A DNA stretch of 64,000 nt from Candidatus Gastranaerophilales bacterium (GCA_944324395.1 CALUWC010000002.1:1-64000), one strand, 5' to 3'; positions 7,690 through 17,747 are shown, numbered from the stretch's first letter. A program made the numbers and translations. Notes: generated by a model from the sequence alone, not told the origin.

Positions 7690-10083
7690 TCATTTTGATA
7701 TAAATTCATCTCTCAATTCATAATTTTTATCATGCGAATTGTATGAATAAATTTTATACAGATTTCCGTCTGTAGAAATCTTTATTGAATTTAATAAATC
7801 GGTTCTCAAAATCTCTGTATTTCTTAATATATCAAGAGTTCCTTTATTAGGATGTCCAAAATAATTTATACCGGTCGAAATTAAAGAAACCTTATTGCCA
7901 AGATATTCAAGCATTGAAGAATCCACAACCCCGGCTCCGCCATGATGACCAACTTTTAAGACCTCTACATTATGCGGAATATCATGTTTTATAAGATTAA
8001 AGGTTTCAACTCCGGCATCGCCCATAAAAAGCATGTCAAAGTTTTTATAAGACAAAAGCGTTATTATTGAATTTTCATTATCAGAATCTTTTCTCTCAAT
8101 ATTTGCTCTGTACAAAGTTACAGCAAGATTATCTTCTTTGTATACCTCTTTTTTAGCGGTAACTATTTTAACATTTTGATTAAGAGAGGAAACTGTTTCA
8201 AAAATTTTCTTTGAAGTTTGTGAATTTGCTTTATCAGAATTTAAATATAAAGTTTTTACTTTCACACCGGAAATTATATCAGCTGCACCGCCTGAGTGAT
8301 CATTATCAAAATGAGTAACGATTACTCCTTCCAGATTTTTAATACCATGGTCTTTTAAATATTTTAAAATGATAACTTTAGCCTGAGAACTTGAACTGCC
8401 GTATGAGGCTTTGCCTGTATCTATTATAAAATACTTATTTTCAGGAGTTTTAATCAGAAAAGAGTCAGCATTTTGAACATCAAATGCTATAATTTCCAAA
8501 TCTTTCGAAACAGGTTTTATTGATGTAAAAATCAGAATGGTTGAAATCAATATAAAAGCTGTCAGAGCCTTTTTATATTTATCAAACTTTATCAAATACG
8601 TAACACCCGTAAGCATCAGATAATATAGAATCAATTGAATAACATCCGGGTGCGGAGTCTGTACAATACAATATTTTAACCCCCCGAAAAAATTTGAAAT
8701 TAAAACCAGTAAATCAAGTAAATATCTCAAAAAGAAATCAAATATACAGCAAACAAATTCCGAAATTTGCGGAATTACTGCAAGTGTAGAACTTACAAAA
8801 CCGCCAAAGCTTATTACACTCAATAAACTGACGGTGGAAATGTTAGCAAAAACAGAATATACACTGAATGTATTAAAGTAAAACATCTGAACAGGAGCAA
8901 CCCATAATTGTGCAACTACAGGTATCAAAATCAAGGCTTTAAGCCAGTCCGGAACATTGGACAATTTTTGAGAAATTATATTTGCAGTCGTCAACAATCC
9001 GAAAGTCACAAGAAAGGACAATTGGAAACTAACATCATTTATATAAGCAGGGTTATAAATAAGCATTAAAACCGCAACAAATGATAACAACGAAACACTA
9101 TGAGCATCCCTATCTATCAATTTTCCGGCCATAACAAACAAAAGCATCAATGCAGCTCTTATTACGGACGGTCCTAATCCTGTCATCAAAGTGTACAAAA
9201 TAACAACAAGCATTCCTGAAATTACACGAGGCTTATACGGAACCTTAAAATACTGGAGAATATAAAACCAGAATGTAAATATAAAAGCTACATTCATACC
9301 GGACGCAGCTAATATATGCAATAAACCGGAATTTATAAATGAGTTTTTGATATATTCAGGAGGAGAAACAGCATCATCGCCAAACACAATTCCGCCAAGT
9401 ATTTCAAGATTAGGACTCTTTAAAAATTTTGCATGCTCCTTTAGAATTCTGATTCTTGTATTGTTTAAAGCCTGAAGAAATTTCCATTTTATTCCTGCAT
9501 CATTTTGCAAAATCCGAACACCATCTCCGGAAGCATATAATACGGTAAATACATTAAAATTTCTCAAATATGCACTATAATCAAATTGAGAAGGATTTGC
9601 AGACGAAAAAGGCTTTCTTAATTTTCCTTTAACAGAAATATTTTCTCCAATATTGAACTCTTGAGATGAATCCTCCCGCAAAAGAGAAACAAGAAGTTTT
9701 GCTTTAATATTTTGACCTCCCGCCTGATTAGTTTCCACAAAAAATCTAACCTTATTTTCGTCCTGATAAGATGGAATACTCACTATTCTTCCAGTTATTG
9801 AAATATTAGCCGGAGCAATCTGCAGCAACTCATCATAATTTTTTATTTTAAAAAATGTTAAGAAAAATCCGGAATAAAAAATAAATGTAAATATTAAAAT
9901 TTTACGAATATCAAAAATTCGAAAAACAAGAAATAATATCATCAATATCGTAAATATTACAGCTGATAACAGTGCAGAACCGCCAAAACAGGCTAATATC
10001 CCGAACATAAAAATTAAAGATGCAAAAAACATCAGTAAATTTTTATTCTGAAAAATATCCCTGAAGTGATTTATATCTATCAT
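7690..10083 (-). CDS. comEC: DNA-uptake channel protein ComEC/Rec2
   Basis: About 797 residues. It forms the inner-membrane channel that takes up single-stranded DNA during natural transformation. An N-terminal pair of membrane helices precedes a soluble DUF4131/OB-like part. Next comes the multi-helix Competence domain (LHILAASGMNVAFIF signature). A C-terminal metallo-beta-lactamase domain follows, with VTHFDNDHSGGAADI and a later KVGHHGG. The gene is full-length and intact. I prefer the ATG giving MIDINHF; a TTG ten codons upstream lacks a Shine-Dalgarno. It is divergent from pilT, fitting the known link between type IV pili and DNA uptake. Confidence 0.92.
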   Translation of the reverse strand: MIDINHFRDIFQNKNLLMFFASLIFMFGILACFGGSALLSAVIFTILMILFLVFRIFDIRKILIFTFIFYSGFFLTFFKIKNYDELLQIAPANISITGRIVSIPSYQDENKVRFFVETNQAGGQNIKAKLLVSLLREDSSQEFNIGENISVKGKLRKPFSSANPSQFDYSAYLRNFNVFTVLYASGDGVRILQNDAGIKWKFLQALNNTRIRILKEHAKFLKSPNLEILGGIVFGDDAVSPPEYIKNSFINSGLLHILAASGMNVAFIFTFWFYILQYFKVPYKPRVISGMLVVILYTLMTGLGPSVIRAALMLLFVMAGKLIDRDAHSVSLLSFVAVLMLIYNPAYINDVSFQLSFLVTFGLLTTANIISQKLSNVPDWLKALILIPVVAQLWVAPVQMFYFNTFSVYSVFANISTVSLLSVISFGGFVSSTLAVIPQISEFVCCIFDFFLRYLLDLLVLISNFFGGLKYCIVQTPHPDVIQLILYYLMLTGVTYLIKFDKYKKALTAFILISTILIFTSIKPVSKDLEIIAFDVQNADSFLIKTPENKYFIIDTGKASYGSSSSQAKVIILKYLKDHGIKNLEGVIVTHFDNDHSGGAADIISGVKVKTLYLNSDKANSQTSKKIFETVSSLNQNVKIVTAKKEVYKEDNLAVTLYRANIERKDSDNENSIITLLSYKNFDMLFMGDAGVETFNLIKHDIPHNVEVLKVGHHGGAGVVDSSMLEYLGNKVSLISTGINYFGHPNKGTLDILRNTEILRTDLLNSIKISTDGNLYKIYSYNSHDKNYELRDEFISK

Positions 10084-10118
10084 AATTCCAACACATGAAT
10101 GATAACATATCAATATGG

Positions 10119-10147
10119 TTGTGCAAAACTAAAAAAAATGATATACT
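10119..10147 (+). promoter_or_regulatory. Promoter of pilT-recO
   Basis: TTGTGC and TATACT separated by 17 bases, followed about 20 bases later by the pilT start with a GAGGAAGA ribosome site. Confidence 0.7.
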
Positions 10148-10168
10148 ACATGGTGAGGAAGAAGATTA

Positions 10169-11269
10169 ATGAGCAGTAATGATTTCTATATTGAGGATTT
10201 TTTAAGACAAGCAGTATCTGTAGGTGCTTCTGATGCTCACATTTGCGAAGGAGAAAGACCGGCAATCAGAGTTTCCGGACAGATTATGAGAATTAACCTG
10301 CCGCCTTTAACAAGTGAAGATATAGAGTTTGTCATCAGAACCGTTGCTCCTCCTCACTTAAAAGACAGAATTACAAGATTTTTTGATATTGACTTTTCAT
10401 ACGAAATTCCGGGTTGTTCACGTTTCCGTATAAATATGAGCCGTCAGCTCGGAAAAACCGCAATGGTTATTCGTGCTATTCCATATTATATTAAAACATT
10501 TAAAGAATTATTCTTACCTACAACGCTGGAAGAATTTGCAAGCTTTAACAACGGACTGGTGCTGGTTACAGGGCCTACAGGATCCGGTAAATCAACAACA
10601 ATTGCTTCTTTGATTGACTATATAAATGCTACAACTTCAAAACATATTGTTACAATTGAAGACCCTGTCGAATTTATATTTTCAAACAAAAAATCTATTG
10701 TATCTCAAAGACAATTGTTAATTGATACTCCGTCATTCTCAGATGGTGTAAAATACGCGTTAAGACAAGACCCCGATGTTATATTCATCGGTGAAATTCG
10801 TGACAGGGAAACTGTTGAGTCTGCACTGAAGGCTGCAGAAACAGGTCACCTTGTAGTATCTACAATTCACACAAATGATTCTGTTCAAACTGTTGCCAGA
10901 ATTATCAACCTGTTTGATCCGAATGAAAGACCGTTTGTCAGAAGCCAGATAGCTAACACTCTGAGAGGTACTATATCTCAAAAACTAGTACCGACAGCAG
11001 AAGGAGGCACTCGAGTTCCCGCAACTGAAATTCTTGTCGTAACCCCAACTGTTAAAGACTTTATTCAAAAAGATGAACTTGAACAAATTTATGAACTTGT
11101 TAAGAAGGGTTCATTTAATAATATGACTACAATGAATATGTCACTTTATAAACTGTTTAATGAAGGTAAAATAACTCAGGAAACAGCTCTGACATATTCT
11201 GATAACAAATCTGAACTTGAACAAATGATGAGAGGTATTTATCACGGCACAAGTGCCAATTTAGGATAA
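10169..11269 (+). CDS. pilT: Type IV pilus retraction ATPase PilT
   Basis: A 366-residue hexameric AAA-like motor that depolymerises pili and drives twitching and DNA uptake; cytoplasmic, at the pilus base. Residues 1-105 form the N-terminal PAS-like domain. The ATPase domain has Walker A GPTGSGKS (135-142), an Asp box around IEDPVEF, Walker B VIFIGEIRD and the His box GHLVVSTIHT. The retraction-type AIRVSGQIMRI start separates it from PilB. The stop codon overlaps the recO start by one base (TAATG). Its presence supports active pili in this organism, relevant to the pilin-like fibre genes at 24.8-32.2 kb. Confidence 0.95.
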   Translation: MSSNDFYIEDFLRQAVSVGASDAHICEGERPAIRVSGQIMRINLPPLTSEDIEFVIRTVAPPHLKDRITRFFDIDFSYEIPGCSRFRINMSRQLGKTAMVIRAIPYYIKTFKELFLPTTLEEFASFNNGLVLVTGPTGSGKSTTIASLIDYINATTSKHIVTIEDPVEFIFSNKKSIVSQRQLLIDTPSFSDGVKYALRQDPDVIFIGEIRDRETVESALKAAETGHLVVSTIHTNDSVQTVARIINLFDPNERPFVRSQIANTLRGTISQKLVPTAEGGTRVPATEILVVTPTVKDFIQKDELEQIYELVKKGSFNNMTTMNMSLYKLFNEGKITQETALTYSDNKSELEQMMRGIYHGTSANLG

Positions 11270-12042
11270 TGCAGAACAGTTTTATTACAGATGCAATTAA
11301 TCTAAAGTCCTATAACTTGAGCGAATCAGATAAAATTATCGTAATGTACTCAAAAGAAAAAGGACTTATAAGGGGAGTAGCTAAAGGGGTCAAAAAACCT
11401 AAAAGTAAATTAGGTGCTCGTATGGATTTGCTTGTCGCAAATACTCTTATGCTCCATAAGGGGAGAAACCTTGACACTATCTGTCAGGCTGAAGTTGTTA
11501 ATTCTTTTTACAAAACAAGACAAGATATTGATAAAATATGTTATTCAATGTATGTAACAGAGGTTGTTCACAATTTCGGGGTAGAAGAAGATCCATGCTC
11601 CGAAACGATATACAATCTTTTATATAAAACATTAAATACAATTTCATCAGCCGAATCTAAAGTCGAAATTCTGCTTGCAGTCATAAAATTCCAATTAAAA
11701 ATGATGATTGAATCGGGTTTTTCTCTGGAGCTTGAAAAATGCCTTTGCTGCCACAAAACTGTACAAGATGAAACGATGTACTTTGTACCTGCTATGGGCG
11801 GAATAATTTGCAGCAACTGTGCATCTCATATCAATTATCATAAAAAACAGTTACCTTACAAATTAAGAGATTTCTTTAGACAAATGTCCATAAATGACTT
11901 TGATGAAAAAGGAGATTTTGAAACTAAGGCAAATGAAAAAGTTTGTATGGTAACATTTGAAGTTCTAAAAGAGTATATAACAATGAAGTCGCCTAAAAAA
12001 TTCAAGTCAACAAATATTCTACAAGAAATGCCAACAGCATAA
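11269..12042 (+). CDS. recO: DNA repair protein RecO
   Basis: A 257-residue recombination mediator that helps load RecA onto gaps with RecF/RecR. The N-terminal OB fold (DAINLKSYNLSESDKIIVMYS, then GVAKGVKKPKSKLG) is typical. A zinc site follows in the C-terminal half (CLCCHKT and CSNC). It overlaps pilT by one base and is surely cotranslated with it. The pairing of a repair gene with pilT is probably only an operon convenience, though both matter for transformation. Confidence 0.93.
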   Translation: MQNSFITDAINLKSYNLSESDKIIVMYSKEKGLIRGVAKGVKKPKSKLGARMDLLVANTLMLHKGRNLDTICQAEVVNSFYKTRQDIDKICYSMYVTEVVHNFGVEEDPCSETIYNLLYKTLNTISSAESKVEILLAVIKFQLKMMIESGFSLELEKCLCCHKTVQDETMYFVPAMGGIICSNCASHINYHKKQLPYKLRDFFRQMSINDFDEKGDFETKANEKVCMVTFEVLKEYITMKSPKKFKSTNILQEMPTA

Positions 12043-12113
12043 TATTTCAGCCAACAAGGTTATATTATTTGCTGGACAAAATTTATATAATCATTTTAAA
12101 AAGGACGGTAACA

Positions 12114-14699
12114 ATGAAAAAATTTATATTAATTGCAGCAATAATGATTTGCGGAAATACAGTCTGGGCAGCAAGTGCTCAAATGTTTAAACTTGACAAC
12201 GGACAAACAGTAATCATCCAAGAAGTACGCAACAACCCGATAGTGACTATTGATACCTGGATAAAAACGGGTTCTATCGATGAAGATGACTCTAATAACG
12301 GAGTTGCACACTTTTTGGAGCATTTATTTTTCAAAGGTACAACAAATCATGAACCCGGAGAGTTTGACAGAATATTAGAAACCAAAGGAGCCATAACAAA
12401 TGCTGCGACCAGTAAAGATTTTACCCACTACTATGTAACTATACCGTCTAAAGATTTTGATTTAGCTATGGAATTGCATGGAGATATGATGATGCATCCG
12501 CTTATCCCAAGAAACGAACTCGAAAAAGAACGCAAAGTAGTACTTGAGGAAATAAATAAAGATCTGAATGATCCAAGCAGAATTCTTCAGGAAAACTTAA
12601 ATGAAATGATGTACACTGTCCATCCTTATAAAAGAAAAGTCATAGGCAAAAGCGAAGTAATTGAAACTATAACAAGAGATCAAATACTAAATTTCTATGA
12701 TGCACATTATTCACCTTCAAATATGGTAACGGTAATTATCGGTGATGTTGATACAACACATGCACTTGATAAAGTTAAAGAAGTATTTAATGCACCATAT
12801 AAAAAACAAGTTAAAAATACATATCCCAAAGAAGAACCTCTGACAACGCAGCAAAAAAAAGTTGACTATATAAAAACAGAATCAGGATACATGGTAATAG
12901 GATTCAGAGGAACTCCGATAGATAAAAAAGATTCTTATGCTTTAGATATCCTTGCAACAATACTTGGCGACGGAAGATCTTCAATCTTATATCAGGTATT
13001 GAAAGATCAAAAAAGACTTGCTTTTTCGGTTGATGCAGGAAATGCAACTTATAGAGATGACGGAATGTTCTATATTTCAGCCAACTTTGAACCTGACAGA
13101 TGCAAACAAATCCAAGATACTATCTTTGAAGAAATCAAAAAAATTCAAAACAAAGGAATAACAGATGAACAATTAAAACTTGCTAAAAATATTATAGAAA
13201 GAGATACTTACTATTCCAGAGAATCTATCACAAATATAGCTACTGAAATCGGTTATACAACAGCATTGACCAATGACCTGAAATTTTACGACACATATAT
13301 TGATAACATTAAAAAAGTAACAAAAAGCGATGTAAAACATGTTGCAAATAAATATTTAGGAATAAATAAAAGTGCAGTGTCCATAATTTTACCGGAAACA
13401 GCCAAAGATATACCTGTAGCAAATATAACAAAAACTCCAGGAACAGCAGAAATGATAAGCAAAAACGCTGAAACCGAAAAATACAAACTTTCAAACGGTG
13501 CGGCTCTTTTATATACTCCAAACACCTCAAATGACATAATTGCAATAAGTATATATGCAAAGGGCGGACAATTGCTTGATAAAGTTCCGGGAACAGCAAA
13601 TCTAACAGCCTCTGCAATCCTGAAAGGTACCAAAAATTACACTCCGCTTGAACTTTCTCAAACTCTGGAAGATAACGGGATAAAAATAATGCCGGGATTA
13701 AGTGCTGATGCTTTTTCAATATCAGTATTAACAACAAAAGATCAATATGAAAAAACTCTTGAACTATTAAATGAAATAGTAAACAATGCTACTTTTGATG
13801 ATTTTGAATTGGATAAGATTAAATCAGACAAATTAAATGCAATAAAAAGTGCTAAAGATATCCCGCTTCAACAAGCACTTGAGGAATACAGAGATTTATT
13901 ATACAAAGATACTCCTTATTCAATTTCATCAAAAGTTTTAGAAAAAAATGTTCCAAATATTACAAGAACTGATATTCTGGAATACTACAGCAAAATTTTT
14001 ACTCCGGAAAATCTTGTAATTTCAATCAACGGAAATATTGATAAAGAAAAAACTATACAAGAACTAAACAAAATATTTTCTAAAAAAGGAAACGGTGAAA
14101 GCTTTGACTATACAAAGCATAACAATCAAATAACAAGAATTACCTCACCAAGAACCAATATCAAAAATATGCCGACAACTGAAACAGCCTGGATAATGTT
14201 AGGCTGGCAGACAGACGGAGTACTAAATGAAAAAGATTATGCAACTCTGCAGGTTATAGATGCAATACTTGGAACAGGCATGAGTTCCAGATTATTCAAA
14301 GATTTGAGAGAGCAGGAAGGACTTGCTTACCAGCTTGGAACAAGCTTTTCCCCGAATATATTGAGAGGAAGTTTTATGCTGTATATCGGAACAAATCCTG
14401 CAACATTAGACAAAGCTAAAAAGGGTTTATTTGATGAAATTACACGATTAAAAACCGAATACGTAGGCGATAAAGAACTAAAAGATGCAAAAGAAAAACT
14501 CCTCGGCAACTATGTAATAGGACTTGAAACCAATCTTGATAAAGCCTCAAACACAGGCTGGTACGAAGCATCTACAAGAGGATATGAATTCAAAGACAAA
14601 TATGAAGCTTTGATAAACGGAGTAACAGATTCAGATATAATAGAAGCCGCAAACAGATACTTTACAGAAAATTATATAATGTCAATAGTGACAAAATAA
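12114..14699 (+). CDS. M16-family zinc metallopeptidase (exported)
   Basis: An 861-residue exported processing peptidase of the insulinase/pitrilysin family. I start at the ATG with Shine-Dalgarno AAGGACGG, which gives a clean signal peptide (MKKFILIAAIMICGNTVWA). The first M16 half holds the inverted zinc motif HFLEH (66-70) and a downstream Glu in the ERKVVLEEINKD region. The second half keeps the fold (AWIMLGWQTDGV, LREQEGLAYQLGTSF) but lacks HxxEH, as usual for two-domain, single-chain members. Probable role: degradation or processing of peptides outside the inner membrane. Promoters are not obvious. Confidence 0.9.
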   Translation: MKKFILIAAIMICGNTVWAASAQMFKLDNGQTVIIQEVRNNPIVTIDTWIKTGSIDEDDSNNGVAHFLEHLFFKGTTNHEPGEFDRILETKGAITNAATSKDFTHYYVTIPSKDFDLAMELHGDMMMHPLIPRNELEKERKVVLEEINKDLNDPSRILQENLNEMMYTVHPYKRKVIGKSEVIETITRDQILNFYDAHYSPSNMVTVIIGDVDTTHALDKVKEVFNAPYKKQVKNTYPKEEPLTTQQKKVDYIKTESGYMVIGFRGTPIDKKDSYALDILATILGDGRSSILYQVLKDQKRLAFSVDAGNATYRDDGMFYISANFEPDRCKQIQDTIFEEIKKIQNKGITDEQLKLAKNIIERDTYYSRESITNIATEIGYTTALTNDLKFYDTYIDNIKKVTKSDVKHVANKYLGINKSAVSIILPETAKDIPVANITKTPGTAEMISKNAETEKYKLSNGAALLYTPNTSNDIIAISIYAKGGQLLDKVPGTANLTASAILKGTKNYTPLELSQTLEDNGIKIMPGLSADAFSISVLTTKDQYEKTLELLNEIVNNATFDDFELDKIKSDKLNAIKSAKDIPLQQALEEYRDLLYKDTPYSISSKVLEKNVPNITRTDILEYYSKIFTPENLVISINGNIDKEKTIQELNKIFSKKGNGESFDYTKHNNQITRITSPRTNIKNMPTTETAWIMLGWQTDGVLNEKDYATLQVIDAILGTGMSSRLFKDLREQEGLAYQLGTSFSPNILRGSFMLYIGTNPATLDKAKKGLFDEITRLKTEYVGDKELKDAKEKLLGNYVIGLETNLDKASNTGWYEASTRGYEFKDKYEALINGVTDSDIIEAANRYFTENYIMSIVTK

Positions 14700-14743
14700 A
14701 AAAGGAATTTTTGTGACCAAAGCATGAGGGGTAAAAATCAAAA

Positions 14744-15628
14744 CTACCCCTCTTCAAGATACACCAGCTTTTTCCGAAGGTTCCATTGTATTAGCGTTAA
14801 TACAAGAATTATCACAAACAGCACATACGCTATTGCACTTGCTCTTCCCACATTAAAGTACTCAAACGCTTCTTTATATATTGCATAAACAAGCACATTT
14901 GTGCTGTCAAATGGACCGCCCTGCGTCATTAAATATATTAAGTCAAATATCTGAAAAGAACTTATTGCAGTTATTATTACCACAAAAAATATTGTCGGCG
15001 ACATTAAAGGTATAGTCACATTTTTAAATATCTGAAAAGAATTTGCACCGTCTATCTTCGCTGCCTCAAACAAACTCTGCGAAATTGTTGATAATGATGA
15101 TAGAAAAATTATCATATTATACCCAATCAACTTCCATACAGATACAATAATCAACGCAGGCATTGCATAGCAGCTGTCATACAGCCAATTTATATGTATA
15201 TTTAAAACTTGATTTAATAATCCAATATTCGGATCAAATATCCACGACCAAATTATCCCTATAACAACCATCGGTGTTATAAACGGCATAAAATACGCAC
15301 TCTTATAAAATTCTGCACCGCGAATTTTTGTATTTAATATTGAAGCCAGTATTAACGGGATTATAACCCCTAAAATTGAAGTAGAAAGGGCAAATACCAC
15401 AGTATTTAACAAAATTTTCCAAAATATATTCTGGTGAAAAAGCTCCGAATAATTCTTTAATCCGACAAACTCAATAGGATTCAACAAATCCCACTTTGTA
15501 AAACTCAAAGAAAATGAACATACCACAGGAATTATTATGAAAATAAATGTCCCTATCAATGCCGGCATTATAAATATCCATGCCACAGCCGTTTTGTTAT
15601 TTAATAATTTTTCCACAAACTTTTTCAT
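14744..15628 (-). CDS. Sugar-type ABC transporter permease (MalF/UgpA family)
   Basis: A 294-residue inner-membrane permease with six hydrophobic segments. The EAA loop that docks the ATPase is clear (EAAKIDGANSFQIFKNVTIPLMSP). This subunit normally pairs with a second permease, an ATPase and a solute-binding protein. None is next to it: it sits alone between an M16 peptidase and a phosphomannomutase. It therefore either works with subunits encoded elsewhere or is the remnant of a lost operon. The sequence looks intact. No Shine-Dalgarno is present and a TATAAT ends 11 bases before the start. Confidence 0.88.
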   Translation of the reverse strand: MKKFVEKLLNNKTAVAWIFIMPALIGTFIFIIIPVVCSFSLSFTKWDLLNPIEFVGLKNYSELFHQNIFWKILLNTVVFALSTSILGVIIPLILASILNTKIRGAEFYKSAYFMPFITPMVVIGIIWSWIFDPNIGLLNQVLNIHINWLYDSCYAMPALIIVSVWKLIGYNMIIFLSSLSTISQSLFEAAKIDGANSFQIFKNVTIPLMSPTIFFVVIITAISSFQIFDLIYLMTQGGPFDSTNVLVYAIYKEAFEYFNVGRASAIAYVLFVIILVLTLIQWNLRKKLVYLEEG

Positions 15629-15639
15629 GATATGATTTA

Positions 15640-15668
15640 ATTATAGTCAAAACTTTTGGAGATGTGAA
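15640..15668 (-). promoter_or_regulatory. Promoter of the ABC permease gene
   Basis: On the minus strand TTCACA, 17 bases, TATAAT, then 11 bases to the ATG. It overlaps the 5' end of the divergent phosphomannomutase gene's leader. Confidence 0.55.
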
Positions 15669-15670
15669 TT

Positions 15671-17110
15671 ATGCAAAAATATGAACACGCTTTCGGGAAA
15701 AACGATATCAGAGGGATTTATAATGATGATATTACTGAGGAACTATTCTACAACATAGCCTCCGGCTACATAAAATGGATTACTAAGCAAAATAACAAAC
15801 CCGCTCAAGATTTGAAAATAAGCGTGTGCATGGACGCAAGACTGCATTCTCCAAGTCTTAAACAAGCTTTAATTAACGGTCTTGTTGATAACAATGCCGG
15901 ACATATTGAAGATTTAGGACTTGCTCCAACCCCAATCGGATATTATTCCGAAGTTGCCCACAATCTCGATGGTGCAATGATTATTACTGCAAGCCACAAC
16001 CCTAAAGAATACAACGGGCTTAAAATGACTTTTGGAAAACGTACACTTAATGAAAAACAAATTAAGGAAGTAAAAGAATTAACCTTCCAAAATTGGAAAA
16101 CTCTTCCGCAGAATTTGAAATCATATAATTTTCATACAGAAATTCTACCCGAATACATAAAAGAAATGAAAGAAAAATTCGGAAACATCGGAGAAGGGAT
16201 TAAAGTAGTTGTAGATAGTGCAAACGCAACAGGCGGAATTGTCGGTCCACAGTTGTACAAAGAATTAGGCTGTGACGTTATAGAACTTTTCTCTCAACCC
16301 GACGGCACTTTTCCTAATCATCACCCGAACCCGAGTGTTTTATCAACTCTTGAAACTCTTTCAAAAACTGTTATTGAAAATAATGCAGACCTTGGAATAG
16401 CTTATGACGGTGACAGTGACAGAATAGGTGTTGTTGATTCAAAAGGCAAACCGTTAACAGGAGATAAGCTGCTTTTAATTTACGCTATGGATATTATTGA
16501 TAAAAAACCGACAGTTGTTTCTGAAGTTAAATGCTCACAAGTACTTTTTGATACAATTAACAATGCCGGCGGGAATGCAGTTATGTGCAAAACAGGACAC
16601 GGCTATATTAAAGATAAAATGAAAGAAACTAACGCAATTCTGGGCGGAGAAATGAGCGGTCATACATTCTTCAAAGACAGATACTACGGGTTTGATGATG
16701 CAATTTACGCAGGCTGCAGAATGATTGAAATTGTCGCAAAACATAAAAAAGCAGACAAAGATTTCAAACTCGAACAACTTTTGGAACCTTTTAACAAAGT
16801 TTACACAAGTGATGAAGTGAGATTTCCATGTCCTAATGAATTGAAAAAAGAAACTCTTGAAGCAATGAAACAAGAAGTTCAAGACAATCCCGATATGTTC
16901 GGCTCTCCAATTAAAGAGATAGTTACACTGGACGGAATGAGAATTGTATTTGACGGAGGTTTTGCCCTTATTAGACAAAGCAACACCGAACCTGTATTTA
17001 CTTTAAGGTTTGAAGCAAAAACCAAAGAAGAATGCGACAGATTTAAAAATACAATGGTGAATTATCTGGACAAATTTATCAATTCAAAATTAGAAAATAA
17101 AAAAAACTAA
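15671..17110 (+). CDS. Phosphomannomutase/phosphoglucomutase
   Basis: A 479-residue alpha-D-phosphohexomutase that interconverts sugar-6-phosphate and sugar-1-phosphate, feeding glycogen or surface glycans. The phosphoserine loop is TASHNP (Ser108), the metal loop DGDSDR lies near residue 245, the sugar-specificity loop is GEMSGHTFF, and the phosphate-binding loop is RQSNTEP close to the C-terminus. This ManB/AlgC-type layout suggests activity on mannose- and/or glucose-phosphate. A GGAG Shine-Dalgarno precedes the ATG. Confidence 0.92.
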   Translation: MQKYEHAFGKNDIRGIYNDDITEELFYNIASGYIKWITKQNNKPAQDLKISVCMDARLHSPSLKQALINGLVDNNAGHIEDLGLAPTPIGYYSEVAHNLDGAMIITASHNPKEYNGLKMTFGKRTLNEKQIKEVKELTFQNWKTLPQNLKSYNFHTEILPEYIKEMKEKFGNIGEGIKVVVDSANATGGIVGPQLYKELGCDVIELFSQPDGTFPNHHPNPSVLSTLETLSKTVIENNADLGIAYDGDSDRIGVVDSKGKPLTGDKLLLIYAMDIIDKKPTVVSEVKCSQVLFDTINNAGGNAVMCKTGHGYIKDKMKETNAILGGEMSGHTFFKDRYYGFDDAIYAGCRMIEIVAKHKKADKDFKLEQLLEPFNKVYTSDEVRFPCPNELKKETLEAMKQEVQDNPDMFGSPIKEIVTLDGMRIVFDGGFALIRQSNTEPVFTLRFEAKTKEECDRFKNTMVNYLDKFINSKLENKKN

Positions 17111-17129
17111 CAAAAACTTTGTTAGCAAA

Positions 17130-17331
17130 TTGATAACATGTATTCTTTTAATAAGCCTGGCTTTTACAGTAGGAATACCGCTTACTCTGGCGTTTCTTTT
17201 TATGAGTATCTTTGCCTTTTATATTTAGTGCAGGAATAATACTCGGGAATTTTTCAAATAAAAAATTCTATCTGCTGGCAGCAATATTTCCAATAGCTTT
17301 GCTTATTATTTATATAATATTTAATACATAA
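17130..17331 (+). pseudogene. Frameshifted small membrane protein gene
   Basis: Two overlapping reading frames encode pieces of one plausible two-helix membrane peptide. The first gives LITCILLISLAFTVGIPLTL and more hydrophobic residues up to a TAG at 17226. The second, one frame over from about 17204, continues with SAGIILGNFSNKKFYLLAAI and ends in TAA at 17329. Neither alone makes a sensible protein, so a one-base frameshift near 17204-17228 is likely. It is either a decayed gene, a sequencing error or a programmed frameshift. No close homologue is recognised. It lies just after the phosphomannomutase stop. Confidence 0.45.
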
Positions 17332-17333
17332 TA

Positions 17334-17729
17334 TTATTTATTATATTCACTATAATCTTTTGCAACTTCACGCCATTCATCTTCCAGCACACTATAAGCA
17401 TGGCTCCAGAATTTTTCAATGGCATAAGCTTCACGCTCTTCCTTATGAAGAATATGAACAACAACATCACCGTAATCAATTAAATTCCAGCGATTTTTCA
17501 AATCGTTTTCCTGTCTGAGCGGAAGTCGTGAAAATTTCGTTTTGACCTTATCTTTAACAGTTTCCATCAAAGCTTTTACATGTGGAGTTGAATCTCCTGT
17601 TGCAATTACAAAATAATCAGCCAAAGACGAAACATTACTTATATTTAGTATAGTAATATCTTTTGCAAGTTTATCATCTAAAAATTGTGCAATAATACAG
17701 GCTAACTTATGAGAACTTAATTCTTCCAA
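17334..17729 (-). CDS. rsfS: Ribosomal silencing factor RsfS
   Basis: A 131-residue RsfS/Iojap protein that binds ribosomal protein uL14 and blocks joining of the subunits when nutrients are short. The family core is clear: LADYFVIATGDSTPHVKALM and LIDYGDVVVHILHKEEREAY followed by IEKFWSHA. The start is TTG with a GGGGG-rich ribosome site about nine bases upstream. It follows rpiB by 18 bases in the same orientation and probably shares its message. Confidence 0.92.
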   Translation of the reverse strand: MEELSSHKLACIIAQFLDDKLAKDITILNISNVSSLADYFVIATGDSTPHVKALMETVKDKVKTKFSRLPLRQENDLKNRWNLIDYGDVVVHILHKEEREAYAIEKFWSHAYSVLEDEWREVAKDYSEYNK

Positions 17730-17747
17730 AATATTTTCCCCCGCAAA

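Noticed and set aside
13286-13737. Long antisense open frames inside the M16 peptidase gene
   Set aside because: They are hydrophobic shadows of the opposite strand, without ribosome sites, inside a clearly coding gene.
14726-14760. Hairpin GAGGGGTA/TACCCCTC at the end of the permease gene
   Set aside because: No T tract follows on either strand and the loop is long; it cannot be called a terminator with confidence.
16535-16978. 147-codon antisense frame inside phosphomannomutase
   Set aside because: Lies wholly within conserved coding sequence and its composition is that of a reverse-complement shadow.
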